From Heritagella sp051881655 (GTDB lineage Bacteria > Bacillota > Clostridia > Oscillospirales > Acutalibacteraceae): a DNA stretch of 21,754 nt. Position 1 is the first letter of the stretch. Every line of letters starts with the position of its first letter. A program made the position numbers and the translations under genes. Under the pieces are notes generated by a model that saw nothing but the letters and a program-made list of their open reading frames with translations, was not told the origin of the DNA and made no database searches. Shown in pieces: positions 1 through 6,773 of this stretch. The DNA lies in the NCBI GenBank assembly GCA_051881655.1, contig JBJEQH010000010.1, positions 1-21,754 of the forward strand, given 5' to 3'.

Positions 1-461
1 GCCAGGCGCTCGTACTTTTCCGCAAAACGGAAGGTCTCCAGCAGCGTACAGTACTTATCAATCAGCACCAGGATCACTCCCTCGGCATAGCGGGGCGGAA
101 CCGGAGTCAGCGGCCACATATGCCGCAGAATCGTGTTCTTCTCCCGTGCCGTGAGGGGGACCAGTTGCTGCGCATTTTCCAGCGCATACCGGGGATGATG
201 CAGGCCATGCCACCGCGGGTGGGAGGGATCGTGCCAGTCGTACAAAAACAGGTCGTGCAGAAGAGCAGCCCGGGCCATCTGGTGGGCATGCAGATGCAGG
301 CGACGGCTGATCCGGTAGCAGAGGTACGCGACATATAAACAGTGGTACAGGCAGTTGGTTGTACCGTGCTGAGGAAAGGAGCGCATTTGCTGCACCTGCG
401 GCAGGGCGAGAAGATCCTCAATCTCCCGCAGAAAAGCGGACAAAACAGGGAATTCGGTCAT
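1..461 (-). CDS. HD-domain protein, probable phosphohydrolase (partial, C-terminus off the left edge)
   Basis: Reading the minus strand from an ATG at 461 gives 153 codons with no stop before the window edge. The product has an HD-superfamily pattern: a histidine in an YHCLYVA segment at about residue 40 and the paired His-Asp of ALLHDLFLYDW at residues 69-70. These are the usual metal ligands of HD phosphohydrolases acting on nucleotides or other phosphate esters. Further His/Asp-rich segments follow (DWHDPSHPRWHG, then HHPRY). The start overlaps the stop of the P-type ATPase gene in an ATGA arrangement, so the two are probably co-transcribed and translationally coupled. The substrate cannot be told from sequence. 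No signal peptide or membrane segment is visible, so a cytoplasmic location is likely. Confidence 0.82.
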   Translation of the reverse strand, partial: MTEFPVLSAFLREIEDLLALPQVQQMRSFPQHGTTNCLYHCLYVAYLCYRISRRLHLHAHQMARAALLHDLFLYDWHDPSHPRWHGLHHPRYALENAQQLVPLTAREKNTILRHMWPLTPVPPRYAEGVILVLIDKYCTLLETFRFAEKYERL

Positions 462-2848
462 GCCGGTTTCGCCCCGTTCCCTTTTTTCTCGCGGCGCTTC
501 TGCTCCCGCTCCTGCATCCACAGGAGAACGCGGTCGCACAGCCGGTTATAAATGGTCACCAGCCACCCGATCAGCGGCGGTGCGAAATTCATGGCAAACA
601 TTACAATCAGCACGCAGGGAAGGGTGAGATCCGAGAGCTCCAACAGCCATTTTCCGGCGATGAGAATCGCCAGTAGGAAAGCGCCCTCGGCACAGTAGCA
701 GATGATTTTCCGGAATTTTGTCAGGGGGGAGTAGACCAGCCGCAGGGCGTACAGATAGTTCCAGCCCGTTACCAGCACGCACACCGTGGAGATCATGCTC
801 TCGTTCTGCTGGGCCAGCGCGCCGATATTATCAATCAGAAAAACCGAACAGCCGATGGTCAGGGCAACCGGGATGGCGTATCGGAACACATGGCGCAAAA
901 ATCCTTTCTCGATGGGTTCGAAGCTGGGTTCCAGCTGCAGAATCAGGGTGGGAATCCCCACGGCACAGGCACTGATGATGGACAGCTGAATGGGAATAAA
1001 AGGATAGTTCTGACCGAAGAAAATGGTCATGATGGATAACAGCATGGAGAAGATGGTTTTCACCAGGAACATCGAAGCGGCCATTCGGATATTGTTGATC
1101 ACGCGGCGGCCTTCGTTAACGATGTGCGGCATCGAGGCAAAATTGGAATCCAGCAGTACCAGATTGGCGGTATTCTTGGCGGCGTCGCTGCCGGAGGCCA
1201 TGGCGATGCTGCAGTCCGCCGCTTTCAGGGCCAGCACGTCGTTGACCCCATCGCCGGTCATGGCGACAGTGTGCGCATCGTTCTGCAGGGCGCGGACCAT
1301 CTGCTCCTTCTGGCGCGGGGTGACCCGCCCAAATACATTGCAGGTGCGCACGGCCTGCTGCAGCTCTTCCGGTGTGTGCAGGGTGGTGGCATCCACATAT
1401 TTTTCCGCATGGCGCAGCCCGGCCTTGGCGGCAATGGCCGATACGGTGACCGGGTCATCCCCCGAAATCACCTTCAGATCGACGCCCTGGTTGTAAAAAT
1501 ACTGCAGGATTTCCGGGGCCTCTTTTCGGATGACATCGGTGATCAGAACCAGCCCCAGCAGCTCGATGTCCGCGGGCAGGCTGTTCTCCTGCATCACCTG
1601 CGGGGTGTGGGCAACCACCAGCACCCGCATCCCCTTTTTGGCGTATTCGCGGATCTTTTCGGTAATGGCGGGGTCAGCTTTCGGAAACAGAAACTGATAG
1701 GCACCCATATAGTAGGTGCCCTCGTTTTGGAAGGCAGCGCCGCTGTATTTACGGTCGGAAGAGAAAGGAATCACATGGGCGCAGGGAACGGTCTCTTTTG
1801 GGGGAAAGGCCTCCTGCAGGGCGCGGCTGGTATCGTTTTCCTCCGATAAGGCCGCCAGAATACGGGAGATCAGTCCTCCCACATCGGTACCCTCTATCAG
1901 CGGTTCGGTTCCCTGCACACACATGCGCCCTTCGGTGATGGTGCCGGTTTTGTCCAGGCACAGCGTATCCACCCGGGCCAGCGTTTCAATGCAGTACAGC
2001 TCCTGCACCAGGGTTTTGCGCGCCGACAGGCGGATAACGCCCAAAGCCAGCGCGGTGCTGATCAGCAGAACCAGTCCCTGGGGGATCATTCCCAGCATGG
2101 CGGAAACCGTGTCCAGAATGGCGGCATTATACCCTTCTCCGGACAGGAAATATTGCTTGCAGAACAGGGCGATCCCGATGGGGAGAATGACGATGCTGAT
2201 AAATTTCAGAATCTTGTTCATGCTGTTGCGCAGCTCCGAATGAACCTGCTTGAATACTTTGGCCTCTTTGGAAATCTGCTCCATGTAGCTCTCTTCGCCC
2301 ACCTTAGTCACGCGGCACACGGCGGTGCCCGCGGTGACAAAGCTGCCGGAGAGTACGGCCGTGCCGGGGGTTTTATAGATACTGTCGGATTCGCCGGTCA
2401 GCAGGGATTCGTTGACATCCACACTGCCGTCGATGACCACGGCGTCTGCGGGGATCTGGCTGCCGGTTTTCAGGATCATGATATCGTCGGGCACCAGCTG
2501 GTCTACCGGGATTTCTCTCTGCACCCCGTCGCGGATCACCGGAATATGGCTGATGGTCAGAATCCGCAGTTTGTCCAAAGTGCGTTTGGCGCGGATCTCC
2601 TGAATGGTGCCCACCAGGGTGTTGGCAACGGCCAGAAGGATAAAGAACATATTTTTGACCGACCCCACGGTGATCACCAAAACCAGCAGAATCACATTTA
2701 AAAGGTTAAAAAAGGTGCAGATATTGGTGCGCAGGATCTGCGAAATGGTGCGGGAGCTTTTGTTTTGGATCACATTCCGTTTGCCGGCCGCCACACGCTC
2801 GTCTACCTCGCGCTGACTAAGGCCCTGTATTTTTCCATCGCTGTTCAC
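458..2848 (-). CDS. Cation-translocating P-type ATPase (CtpE-like, P2-type)
   Basis: A 796-residue ATP-driven ion pump of the inner membrane. Visible landmarks in order: N-terminal GLSQREVDERVAAGKRN, actuator motif TGES at 151-154, M4 motif IPQGL at about 255-259, phosphorylation motif DKTGT with the acceptor Asp at 299, nucleotide-binding KYSGAAF near 367, hinge motif TGDGVND at 531-537, and a hydrophobic C-terminal bundle (about 585-770) ending in a basic tail. The order of motifs and the N-terminus resemble CtpE-like pumps, for which calcium transport has been reported in mycobacteria. No CPC motif or N-terminal metal-binding domain is present, so it is not a heavy-metal pump. The start is GTG at 2848, preceded by GGAGG with a 7-nt spacing. 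The M4 PEGL glutamate of many calcium pumps is Gln here, so ion specificity is left open (calcium, magnesium and manganese are possible). Confidence 0.93.
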   Translation of the reverse strand: MNSDGKIQGLSQREVDERVAAGKRNVIQNKSSRTISQILRTNICTFFNLLNVILLVLVITVGSVKNMFFILLAVANTLVGTIQEIRAKRTLDKLRILTISHIPVIRDGVQREIPVDQLVPDDIMILKTGSQIPADAVVIDGSVDVNESLLTGESDSIYKTPGTAVLSGSFVTAGTAVCRVTKVGEESYMEQISKEAKVFKQVHSELRNSMNKILKFISIVILPIGIALFCKQYFLSGEGYNAAILDTVSAMLGMIPQGLVLLISTALALGVIRLSARKTLVQELYCIETLARVDTLCLDKTGTITEGRMCVQGTEPLIEGTDVGGLISRILAALSEENDTSRALQEAFPPKETVPCAHVIPFSSDRKYSGAAFQNEGTYYMGAYQFLFPKADPAITEKIREYAKKGMRVLVVAHTPQVMQENSLPADIELLGLVLITDVIRKEAPEILQYFYNQGVDLKVISGDDPVTVSAIAAKAGLRHAEKYVDATTLHTPEELQQAVRTCNVFGRVTPRQKEQMVRALQNDAHTVAMTGDGVNDVLALKAADCSIAMASGSDAAKNTANLVLLDSNFASMPHIVNEGRRVINNIRMAASMFLVKTIFSMLLSIMTIFFGQNYPFIPIQLSIISACAVGIPTLILQLEPSFEPIEKGFLRHVFRYAIPVALTIGCSVFLIDNIGALAQQNESMISTVCVLVTGWNYLYALRLVYSPLTKFRKIICYCAEGAFLLAILIAGKWLLELSDLTLPCVLIVMFAMNFAPPLIGWLVTIYNRLCDRVLLWMQEREQKRREKKGNGAKPA

Positions 2849-2886
2849 ACGGCTTCCTCCTTTTATGGGGAGATTTGGGCTGGGAA

Positions 2887-2915
2887 AAGGAGACGGCTTG
2901 CCGCCATTTCTCCTT
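2887..2915 (-). promoter_or_regulatory. Leader hairpin upstream of the P-type ATPase
   Basis: An inverted repeat pairs AAGGAGACGGC (2887-2897) with GCCG (2900-2903) and TCTCCTT (2909-2915), with a 5-nt bulge. It lies between the predicted transcription start near 2928 and the GTG start of the ATPase. On the minus strand the 3' arm runs into TTTTCCC, so it could be a weak attenuator or an RNA-stability element. It does not match a riboswitch that I can recognise. Confidence 0.35.
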
Positions 2916-2934
2916 AGAAAATCATGTATTTTAT

Positions 2935-2964
2935 AGTATACCAGATTATCCTGGGGTCCCGCAA
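2935..2964 (-). promoter_or_regulatory. Promoter for the ATPase/HD operon
   Basis: On the minus strand there is a -10 box TATACT (2940-2935) preceded by TGG, giving an extended -10 (TGN). A TTGCGG -35-like element lies at 2964-2959, with an 18-nt spacer. The -35 is a weak match, but the extended -10 compensates. It is divergent from the promoter at 3044-3072. Confidence 0.55.
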
Positions 2965-3043
2965 GAAAACGGCCCCATCTTCGAATAAAATTTACAGAAA
3001 TTTCGCAGGGTTTCCCCCTTTTCCTCTTTTTCAGGATGAATGC

Positions 3044-3072
3044 TTGACACCTTTCTTTTCAGAGTCTACAAT
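3044..3072 (+). promoter_or_regulatory. Sigma-A type promoter of the M28/CapA/fRMsr operon
   Basis: A perfect -35 TTGACA (3044-3049), a 17-nt spacer and a -10 TACAAT (3067-3072) lie 28 bases before the first gene. The start of transcription would be near 3079, leaving a short leader that carries the ribosome binding site at 3089-3098. Confidence 0.78.
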
Positions 3073-3099
3073 GACACCATATGAAAAAGAGGAAGGGGT

Positions 3100-4821
3100 A
3101 TGGCGATGACAGAGGAAATGCGAGATCTGCTCAGTGAGATTGACGATGGCGAGCTGCGGCAGACCATTCTCACGTTCAGCCGGCTGAACCGGTACACCGG
3201 ATCACGGGACGGGGAAGAAGCGGTGGATTATCTGATGCGAAAGCTGCGCTCGTACGGAATTCCCTGTCACACGGAGGAATTCGAGTTTCTGCGCAGCTAT
3301 CCGGTGATCACCCGTCTGACGGTGAACACAGAGGGGTGGGACGAACCGATCGAGGCCATGGCCGCCGTGTTCAGCGGGAACTGCGATAATCTGACCGGTG
3401 AAGTGTGGTATGAGGAAGACAATCTTCCCGGCAAAACCGAGAAGGAGGAGGCCCGGCGCCGCACCCTGTATAAGGACAAAATCGTGCTGACCCATCGCCG
3501 CCACGGAGAAGATGTGCTGGCCGCCTTTTTTGCCGGGGCCAAAGCGGTGATCAGTATCTGGAATTCGCCGGAGGACCTGCTGCATCACAACATGGTGGGC
3601 ACGGTGTGGGGCGGCCCCACGCCGGACAAGCTGTACCGATACAGTCATATTCCCGCCGTCTGCATCAAGCAGAAGGACGGGGAAAAGCTGGCTGAAATCT
3701 GCCGCAGAGGGAAAAAAGTGACGGCCCGCCTGACCATCCAGATGGCCGAAAAAGTGGTGAAAGCCCGGATGCCCATTGCGGATATCCCCGGAGAGCGGGA
3801 CACCTTTTTGCTGGTGAACGGCCACTATGATTCCTGGTACGAAGGCATTACGGATAATGCCGCCGCCAACGCGGCCCAGCTGGAATGCGCCCGGATTTTG
3901 TGGAACCACCGCGACCGGCTGACCCGTTCGGTGCGTTTTGCCTGGTGGGGTGGCCATTCCGACGGCCGGTATGCCGGTTCCACGGCCTATGCCGACCGGC
4001 ACTGGGAGGAACTGGAAGAGAAGTGCATCGGGCAAATCAACCAGGATATGTTCGCCGGGCACAACTGCCAGCTGGTGTGCAAGACCACCGGCTGTATGGA
4101 GAAAACAGATACGCTGCGGGAGTGGATTGAGGATACCTGCGGCGCGTTTGGGCGTTTGTATGAGAATCTGTACCGGTCGGCGGACGAGTCCTTCTCCGGG
4201 ATCGGCCTGCCCGTCTCCATGATGAGTACCTTCATCCCCCGGGAAGGCAGCGAGTGGATGCCCCACTGGCCGGAGGCAGCCGGTCCCTGGTGGCATACGG
4301 TGGAGGACAGCCTGGATAAGCTGAATGAGGAATATCTGCACCGCGATACGGCCGTAACCCTGCGCCTGGCGGCTGAATTTACATTCTGCCGGGATCTTCC
4401 GGTGGACATGCCCGGGTTTGTGGGGCGGATGATAGACTGCCTTGGGAAGGTGCAGGAACAGACGGAGGACGAATTTGACCTGCGGGATGCCATCGGTCGC
4501 CTTTCCGATCTGCAGAAGGCCCTGCTTCCCCTGCAGGAGAAGCTGGAGAAGGGAGAACTGTGCGACAGCGATCCCATGGTGAAGCACTTTGCCGGCCGGC
4601 TGATGCGCCTTGCCTATTCTTATGGGAGCGAGTACGATCACGATCCGGCCTATGCCGGCGAGACCATGTTCTCCCGGTTCTGCCGGATGAAGGGACTGAC
4701 CCGCGAAAACAGCCGGCCGGTGTGGTATCTCGCGATGAAAAACCAGTTTGTCCGCCAGAAAAACCGCCTGATGGATCAGGCCCGCCAGCTGCTGCGGGAG
4801 GCTCAAAACTTTGAGGGGTGA
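3100..4821 (+). CDS. M28-family metallopeptidase homologue (aminopeptidase-like fold)
   Basis: A 573-residue protein with no obvious signal peptide. After an N-terminal alpha/beta part and a likely PA-like insert (about 85-215), the zinc peptidase core begins. GHYDSW supplies H242 and D244, DNAAAN supplies bridging D252, INQDM supplies D316, and PWWHTVEDSLDKL supplies H399. These match the metal ligands of the M28 family. The usual catalytic/ligand Glu-Glu pair before GLxGS is replaced by GGHSDGRYAGST (H286-S287-D288). I recall the same type of substitution in a subset of M28 homologues. Hydrolytic activity is therefore plausible but not assured. A C-terminal helical region (about 440-573) extends beyond the peptidase core. 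The start could be ATG 3100 or ATG 3106; the AGAGGAAGGGG site serves either. It heads an operon with the CapA-like gene 5 bases downstream. Confidence 0.87.
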   Translation: MAMTEEMRDLLSEIDDGELRQTILTFSRLNRYTGSRDGEEAVDYLMRKLRSYGIPCHTEEFEFLRSYPVITRLTVNTEGWDEPIEAMAAVFSGNCDNLTGEVWYEEDNLPGKTEKEEARRRTLYKDKIVLTHRRHGEDVLAAFFAGAKAVISIWNSPEDLLHHNMVGTVWGGPTPDKLYRYSHIPAVCIKQKDGEKLAEICRRGKKVTARLTIQMAEKVVKARMPIADIPGERDTFLLVNGHYDSWYEGITDNAAANAAQLECARILWNHRDRLTRSVRFAWWGGHSDGRYAGSTAYADRHWEELEEKCIGQINQDMFAGHNCQLVCKTTGCMEKTDTLREWIEDTCGAFGRLYENLYRSADESFSGIGLPVSMMSTFIPREGSEWMPHWPEAAGPWWHTVEDSLDKLNEEYLHRDTAVTLRLAAEFTFCRDLPVDMPGFVGRMIDCLGKVQEQTEDEFDLRDAIGRLSDLQKALLPLQEKLEKGELCDSDPMVKHFAGRLMRLAYSYGSEYDHDPAYAGETMFSRFCRMKGLTRENSRPVWYLAMKNQFVRQKNRLMDQARQLLREAQNFEG

Positions 4822-4826
4822 GACCT

Positions 4827-6140
4827 ATGGAAAAGAAAGTGACCATTGCGGCGGCCGGGGATGCCCTGATCCTCAACCGCATGCCGGATTATCCGGGGCG
4901 GGAGGAACTGACGGCGTTTCTGCGCCAGAGTGATGCTTCCCTTGTCAATTTGGAGACAACCCTGACCGACGGCACCCTGTGCGGAGCCGCCCGCAGCGGC
5001 GGTACGTGGCTGACCTCCCGGCCGGAGGTGGCCCGGGATCTGCAGGAATTGGGATTCGATCTGCTGGCCGTGGGGAACAACCACACCCATGATTACGGGG
5101 AAGAGGGAGTGCGCCAGACCGTTCGAAACCTGCGGAATATGGGCATTGCCCATTGCGGCGCCGGCTGCACGCTGTACGAGGCGGCCCGCCCGGCGATCCT
5201 GGAAACCCCGCACAGCCGGGTGGCGGTGCTGCAGGTGTGTTCCACCTGCCATGAAGAGGATATCGCCGGTCGGCAGAGCGAGAGTATGCCCGGGCGGCCG
5301 GGCCTTGCGCCTCTGCGTTTTACCACGGAGTACACCGTGAACGCCGGTCATATGCAGGCCCTGCGGGAGATTGCGGCGGCCACCTATATGAACGGGTGGC
5401 GTGCCTTCGGCCAGCAGCAGGGTTATGTGCCCGAGGATGCCCCGGGGACGTTCTCCTTTGGAGAGCTGCGGTTTGTGCAGGGGGAGCCCGAGGGAAAGCA
5501 CACCCGGGCCTGCCCGGAGGATCTGCGCCGCACCCGGGAGATGATTCAGTCGGCCCTGCTGCAAGCGGAGTACTGCGTGGTGATGGTGCATTCCCATGAA
5601 ATCCCCCGGGATCAGAATGACGAACCGGAGGAATTCCTGATTGAATTTGCCCACGCCTGTATCGAAGCGGGCGCCTGCGCCGTGGTCGGCAGCGGCACCC
5701 ACGAGCTGAAGGGGATTGAAATCTATCAGGGAAAACCGATCTTTTACTGTCTGGGAAATTTTGTGTTCCAGAACAATTTTGTGGAAAAGCTGCCCGCTGA
5801 TTACATGGAGGAAAAGGGGCTGCCTCTGACGCTGACCGGTGGGCAGGCCTTTTCCGAGGTGGGAAAACGGGCCCGGTGCAGCCTGCAGCAGAACCGCAGC
5901 AGCTATCAGACGGTGGTTCCCCGTTTCTCCTTTTCCGGGGAAAAGCTGACAGAAATCCGGATGCTGCCGGTGTCGCTGCAGCCGGAGGAGCGCATGGCGT
6001 ACGCCACCTGGCCGGCACCGGCCGGGGAAGAGGAGAGCCGGGAAATCTGCCGTACGCTTGCGCGGCTGAGCACGCCGTTCGGCACAAAGATGGAGTGGAA
6101 AGAGGACGGCTGCATTCATATTCAGTTAAGGGAGGAATAA
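4827..6140 (+). CDS. CapA-family metallophosphatase-like protein
   Basis: A 437-residue member of the CapA/PgsA-type family (calcineurin-like fold), originally linked to poly-gamma-glutamate capsule synthesis. Visible motifs: AAAGDALI near the N-terminus, SLVNLETTLTD, VGNNHTHDYG, VVMVHSHEIP, VVGSGTHELKGIEIYQGKPI and YCLGNFVFQN. These supply the Asp, Asn and His residues that bind the metals in this fold. No signal peptide or transmembrane segment is seen, unlike the membrane-anchored CapA of Bacillus, so a cytoplasmic enzyme acting on an unknown substrate is likely. The frame is open from a GTG at 4818. ATG 4827 is preferred because GAGGGG (4813-4818) lies 8 nt upstream of it. There are no cap or pgs synthesis genes nearby. 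Its pairing with a peptidase homologue suggests peptide or poly-amino-acid metabolism. Confidence 0.88.
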   Translation: MEKKVTIAAAGDALILNRMPDYPGREELTAFLRQSDASLVNLETTLTDGTLCGAARSGGTWLTSRPEVARDLQELGFDLLAVGNNHTHDYGEEGVRQTVRNLRNMGIAHCGAGCTLYEAARPAILETPHSRVAVLQVCSTCHEEDIAGRQSESMPGRPGLAPLRFTTEYTVNAGHMQALREIAAATYMNGWRAFGQQQGYVPEDAPGTFSFGELRFVQGEPEGKHTRACPEDLRRTREMIQSALLQAEYCVVMVHSHEIPRDQNDEPEEFLIEFAHACIEAGACAVVGSGTHELKGIEIYQGKPIFYCLGNFVFQNNFVEKLPADYMEEKGLPLTLTGGQAFSEVGKRARCSLQQNRSSYQTVVPRFSFSGEKLTEIRMLPVSLQPEERMAYATWPAPAGEEESREICRTLARLSTPFGTKMEWKEDGCIHIQLREE

Positions 6141-6143
6141 AGG

Positions 6144-6641
6144 ATGAATCCTGTAACCGAGTATCCCAGCGACCGGAAGGAGCGGCAGGCCCTGCTTTTG
6201 CGGCAGATGCGCGCCCTTTTGGAGGGAGAGACCTTTGCCATTTCCCATATGGCCAACGCCGCTTCGCTTTTGTGGCACGCTCTGCCCGCTGTCAACTGGG
6301 TGGGATTTTATCTGCGGCAGGGGGATGCCCTTCTTTTGGGGCCCTTTATGGGAAAACCCGCCTGCCTGCGTATCCCCTTTGGAAAAGGGGTGTGCGGAAC
6401 GGCGGCCGCCAGAAAAAAGGTGCTGCGGGTGGCGGATGTCCATGCATTCCCGGGGCATATTGCCTGTGACAGTGCGTCCAGAAGTGAGATCGTGATTCCT
6501 CTGCGGGAAAGCGGAGAGACAGCCGCCGTGCTGGACATTGACAGCCCCGTTCCCGGCCGGTTTGATGAGGAGGACGAGGTGTTTCTCACCGAATTTGCCC
6601 GATTGGTGGAAAAGGGGTGTGATCTCTCGGCCTTTCGGTAA
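6144..6641 (+). CDS. msrC: Free methionine-(R)-sulfoxide reductase (GAF domain)
   Basis: A 165-residue single GAF-domain enzyme that reduces free L-methionine-(R)-sulfoxide in the cytoplasm, using thioredoxin-type reductant. Family signatures are strong: VNWVGFYL at 50-57, LGPFMGKPACLRIPFGKGVCGTAA, DVHAFPGHIACD, SEIVIPL and VLDIDSPVPGRFDEED. The three redox cysteines are C74, C84 and C108, with the same 10 and 24 spacing as C84/C94/C118 of the E. coli enzyme. The length is normal. GGAGG (6131-6135) inside the end of the preceding gene is its ribosome binding site, and only 3 bases separate the genes, so it is translated as part of the operon begun at 3100. A role in oxidative repair of the methionine pool is expected. 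Confidence 0.95.
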   Translation: MNPVTEYPSDRKERQALLLRQMRALLEGETFAISHMANAASLLWHALPAVNWVGFYLRQGDALLLGPFMGKPACLRIPFGKGVCGTAAARKKVLRVADVHAFPGHIACDSASRSEIVIPLRESGETAAVLDIDSPVPGRFDEEDEVFLTEFARLVEKGCDLSAFR

Positions 6642-6664
6642 AAAGACAGATTTTTCGGAAATTC

Positions 6665-6700
6665 CCGCGGCTTCTCCGTTTACGGAAGACTGCGGTTTTT
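6665..6700 (+). terminator. Probable rho-independent terminator of the M28/CapA/fRMsr operon
   Basis: CCGC (about 6665-6668) pairs with GCGG (6692-6695) around an inner TCCG/CGGA stem with mismatches. It is followed directly by six T residues (6695-6700). The stem is imperfect, so confidence is moderate. It sits just before the next promoter, as expected. Confidence 0.5.
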
Positions 6701-6704
6701 TCAG

Positions 6705-6733
6705 TTGACGGCGAAAAGAAAGTCTGCTATCAT
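6705..6733 (+). promoter_or_regulatory. Promoter of the first MATE gene
   Basis: -35 TTGACG (6705-6710), a 17-nt spacer and -10 TATCAT (6728-6733) form a good sigma-A type promoter. The -10 box overlaps the palindrome at 6729-6750, so a protein bound there would block transcription. Confidence 0.75.
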
Positions 6734-6750
6734 GAAAACGTTTTCATGAT
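6729..6750. promoter_or_regulatory. Perfect 22-bp palindromic operator, cre/LacI-family type
   Basis: A perfect palindrome covers the -10 box and likely start site of the promoter. Its central 16 bases (6732-6747, ATGAAAACGTTTTCAT) fit the Bacillus cre consensus WTGAAARCGYTTTCWN at every position. That is the site for CcpA and related LacI/GalR-family repressors. Placement on the -10/+1 predicts repression, either by carbon catabolite control or by another LacI-type regulator. No LacI-family gene is in the window. Confidence 0.75.
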
Positions 6751-6773
6751 TCTCTGAAAATGGAGGGAGACTT

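Noticed and set aside
3202..4806. Long open frame (534 codons) on the minus strand opposite the M28 gene
   Set aside because: It lies fully antisense to a gene with clear family motifs, has no ribosome binding site, shows no recognisable domain and is rich in His/Gln/Gly/Pro as expected for the reverse complement of GC-rich codons.
4803..6119. Long minus-strand open frame opposite the CapA-like gene
   Set aside because: Antisense shadow: the sense strand carries the CapA motifs and a ribosome binding site; the shadow product has neither motifs nor hydrophobic pattern.
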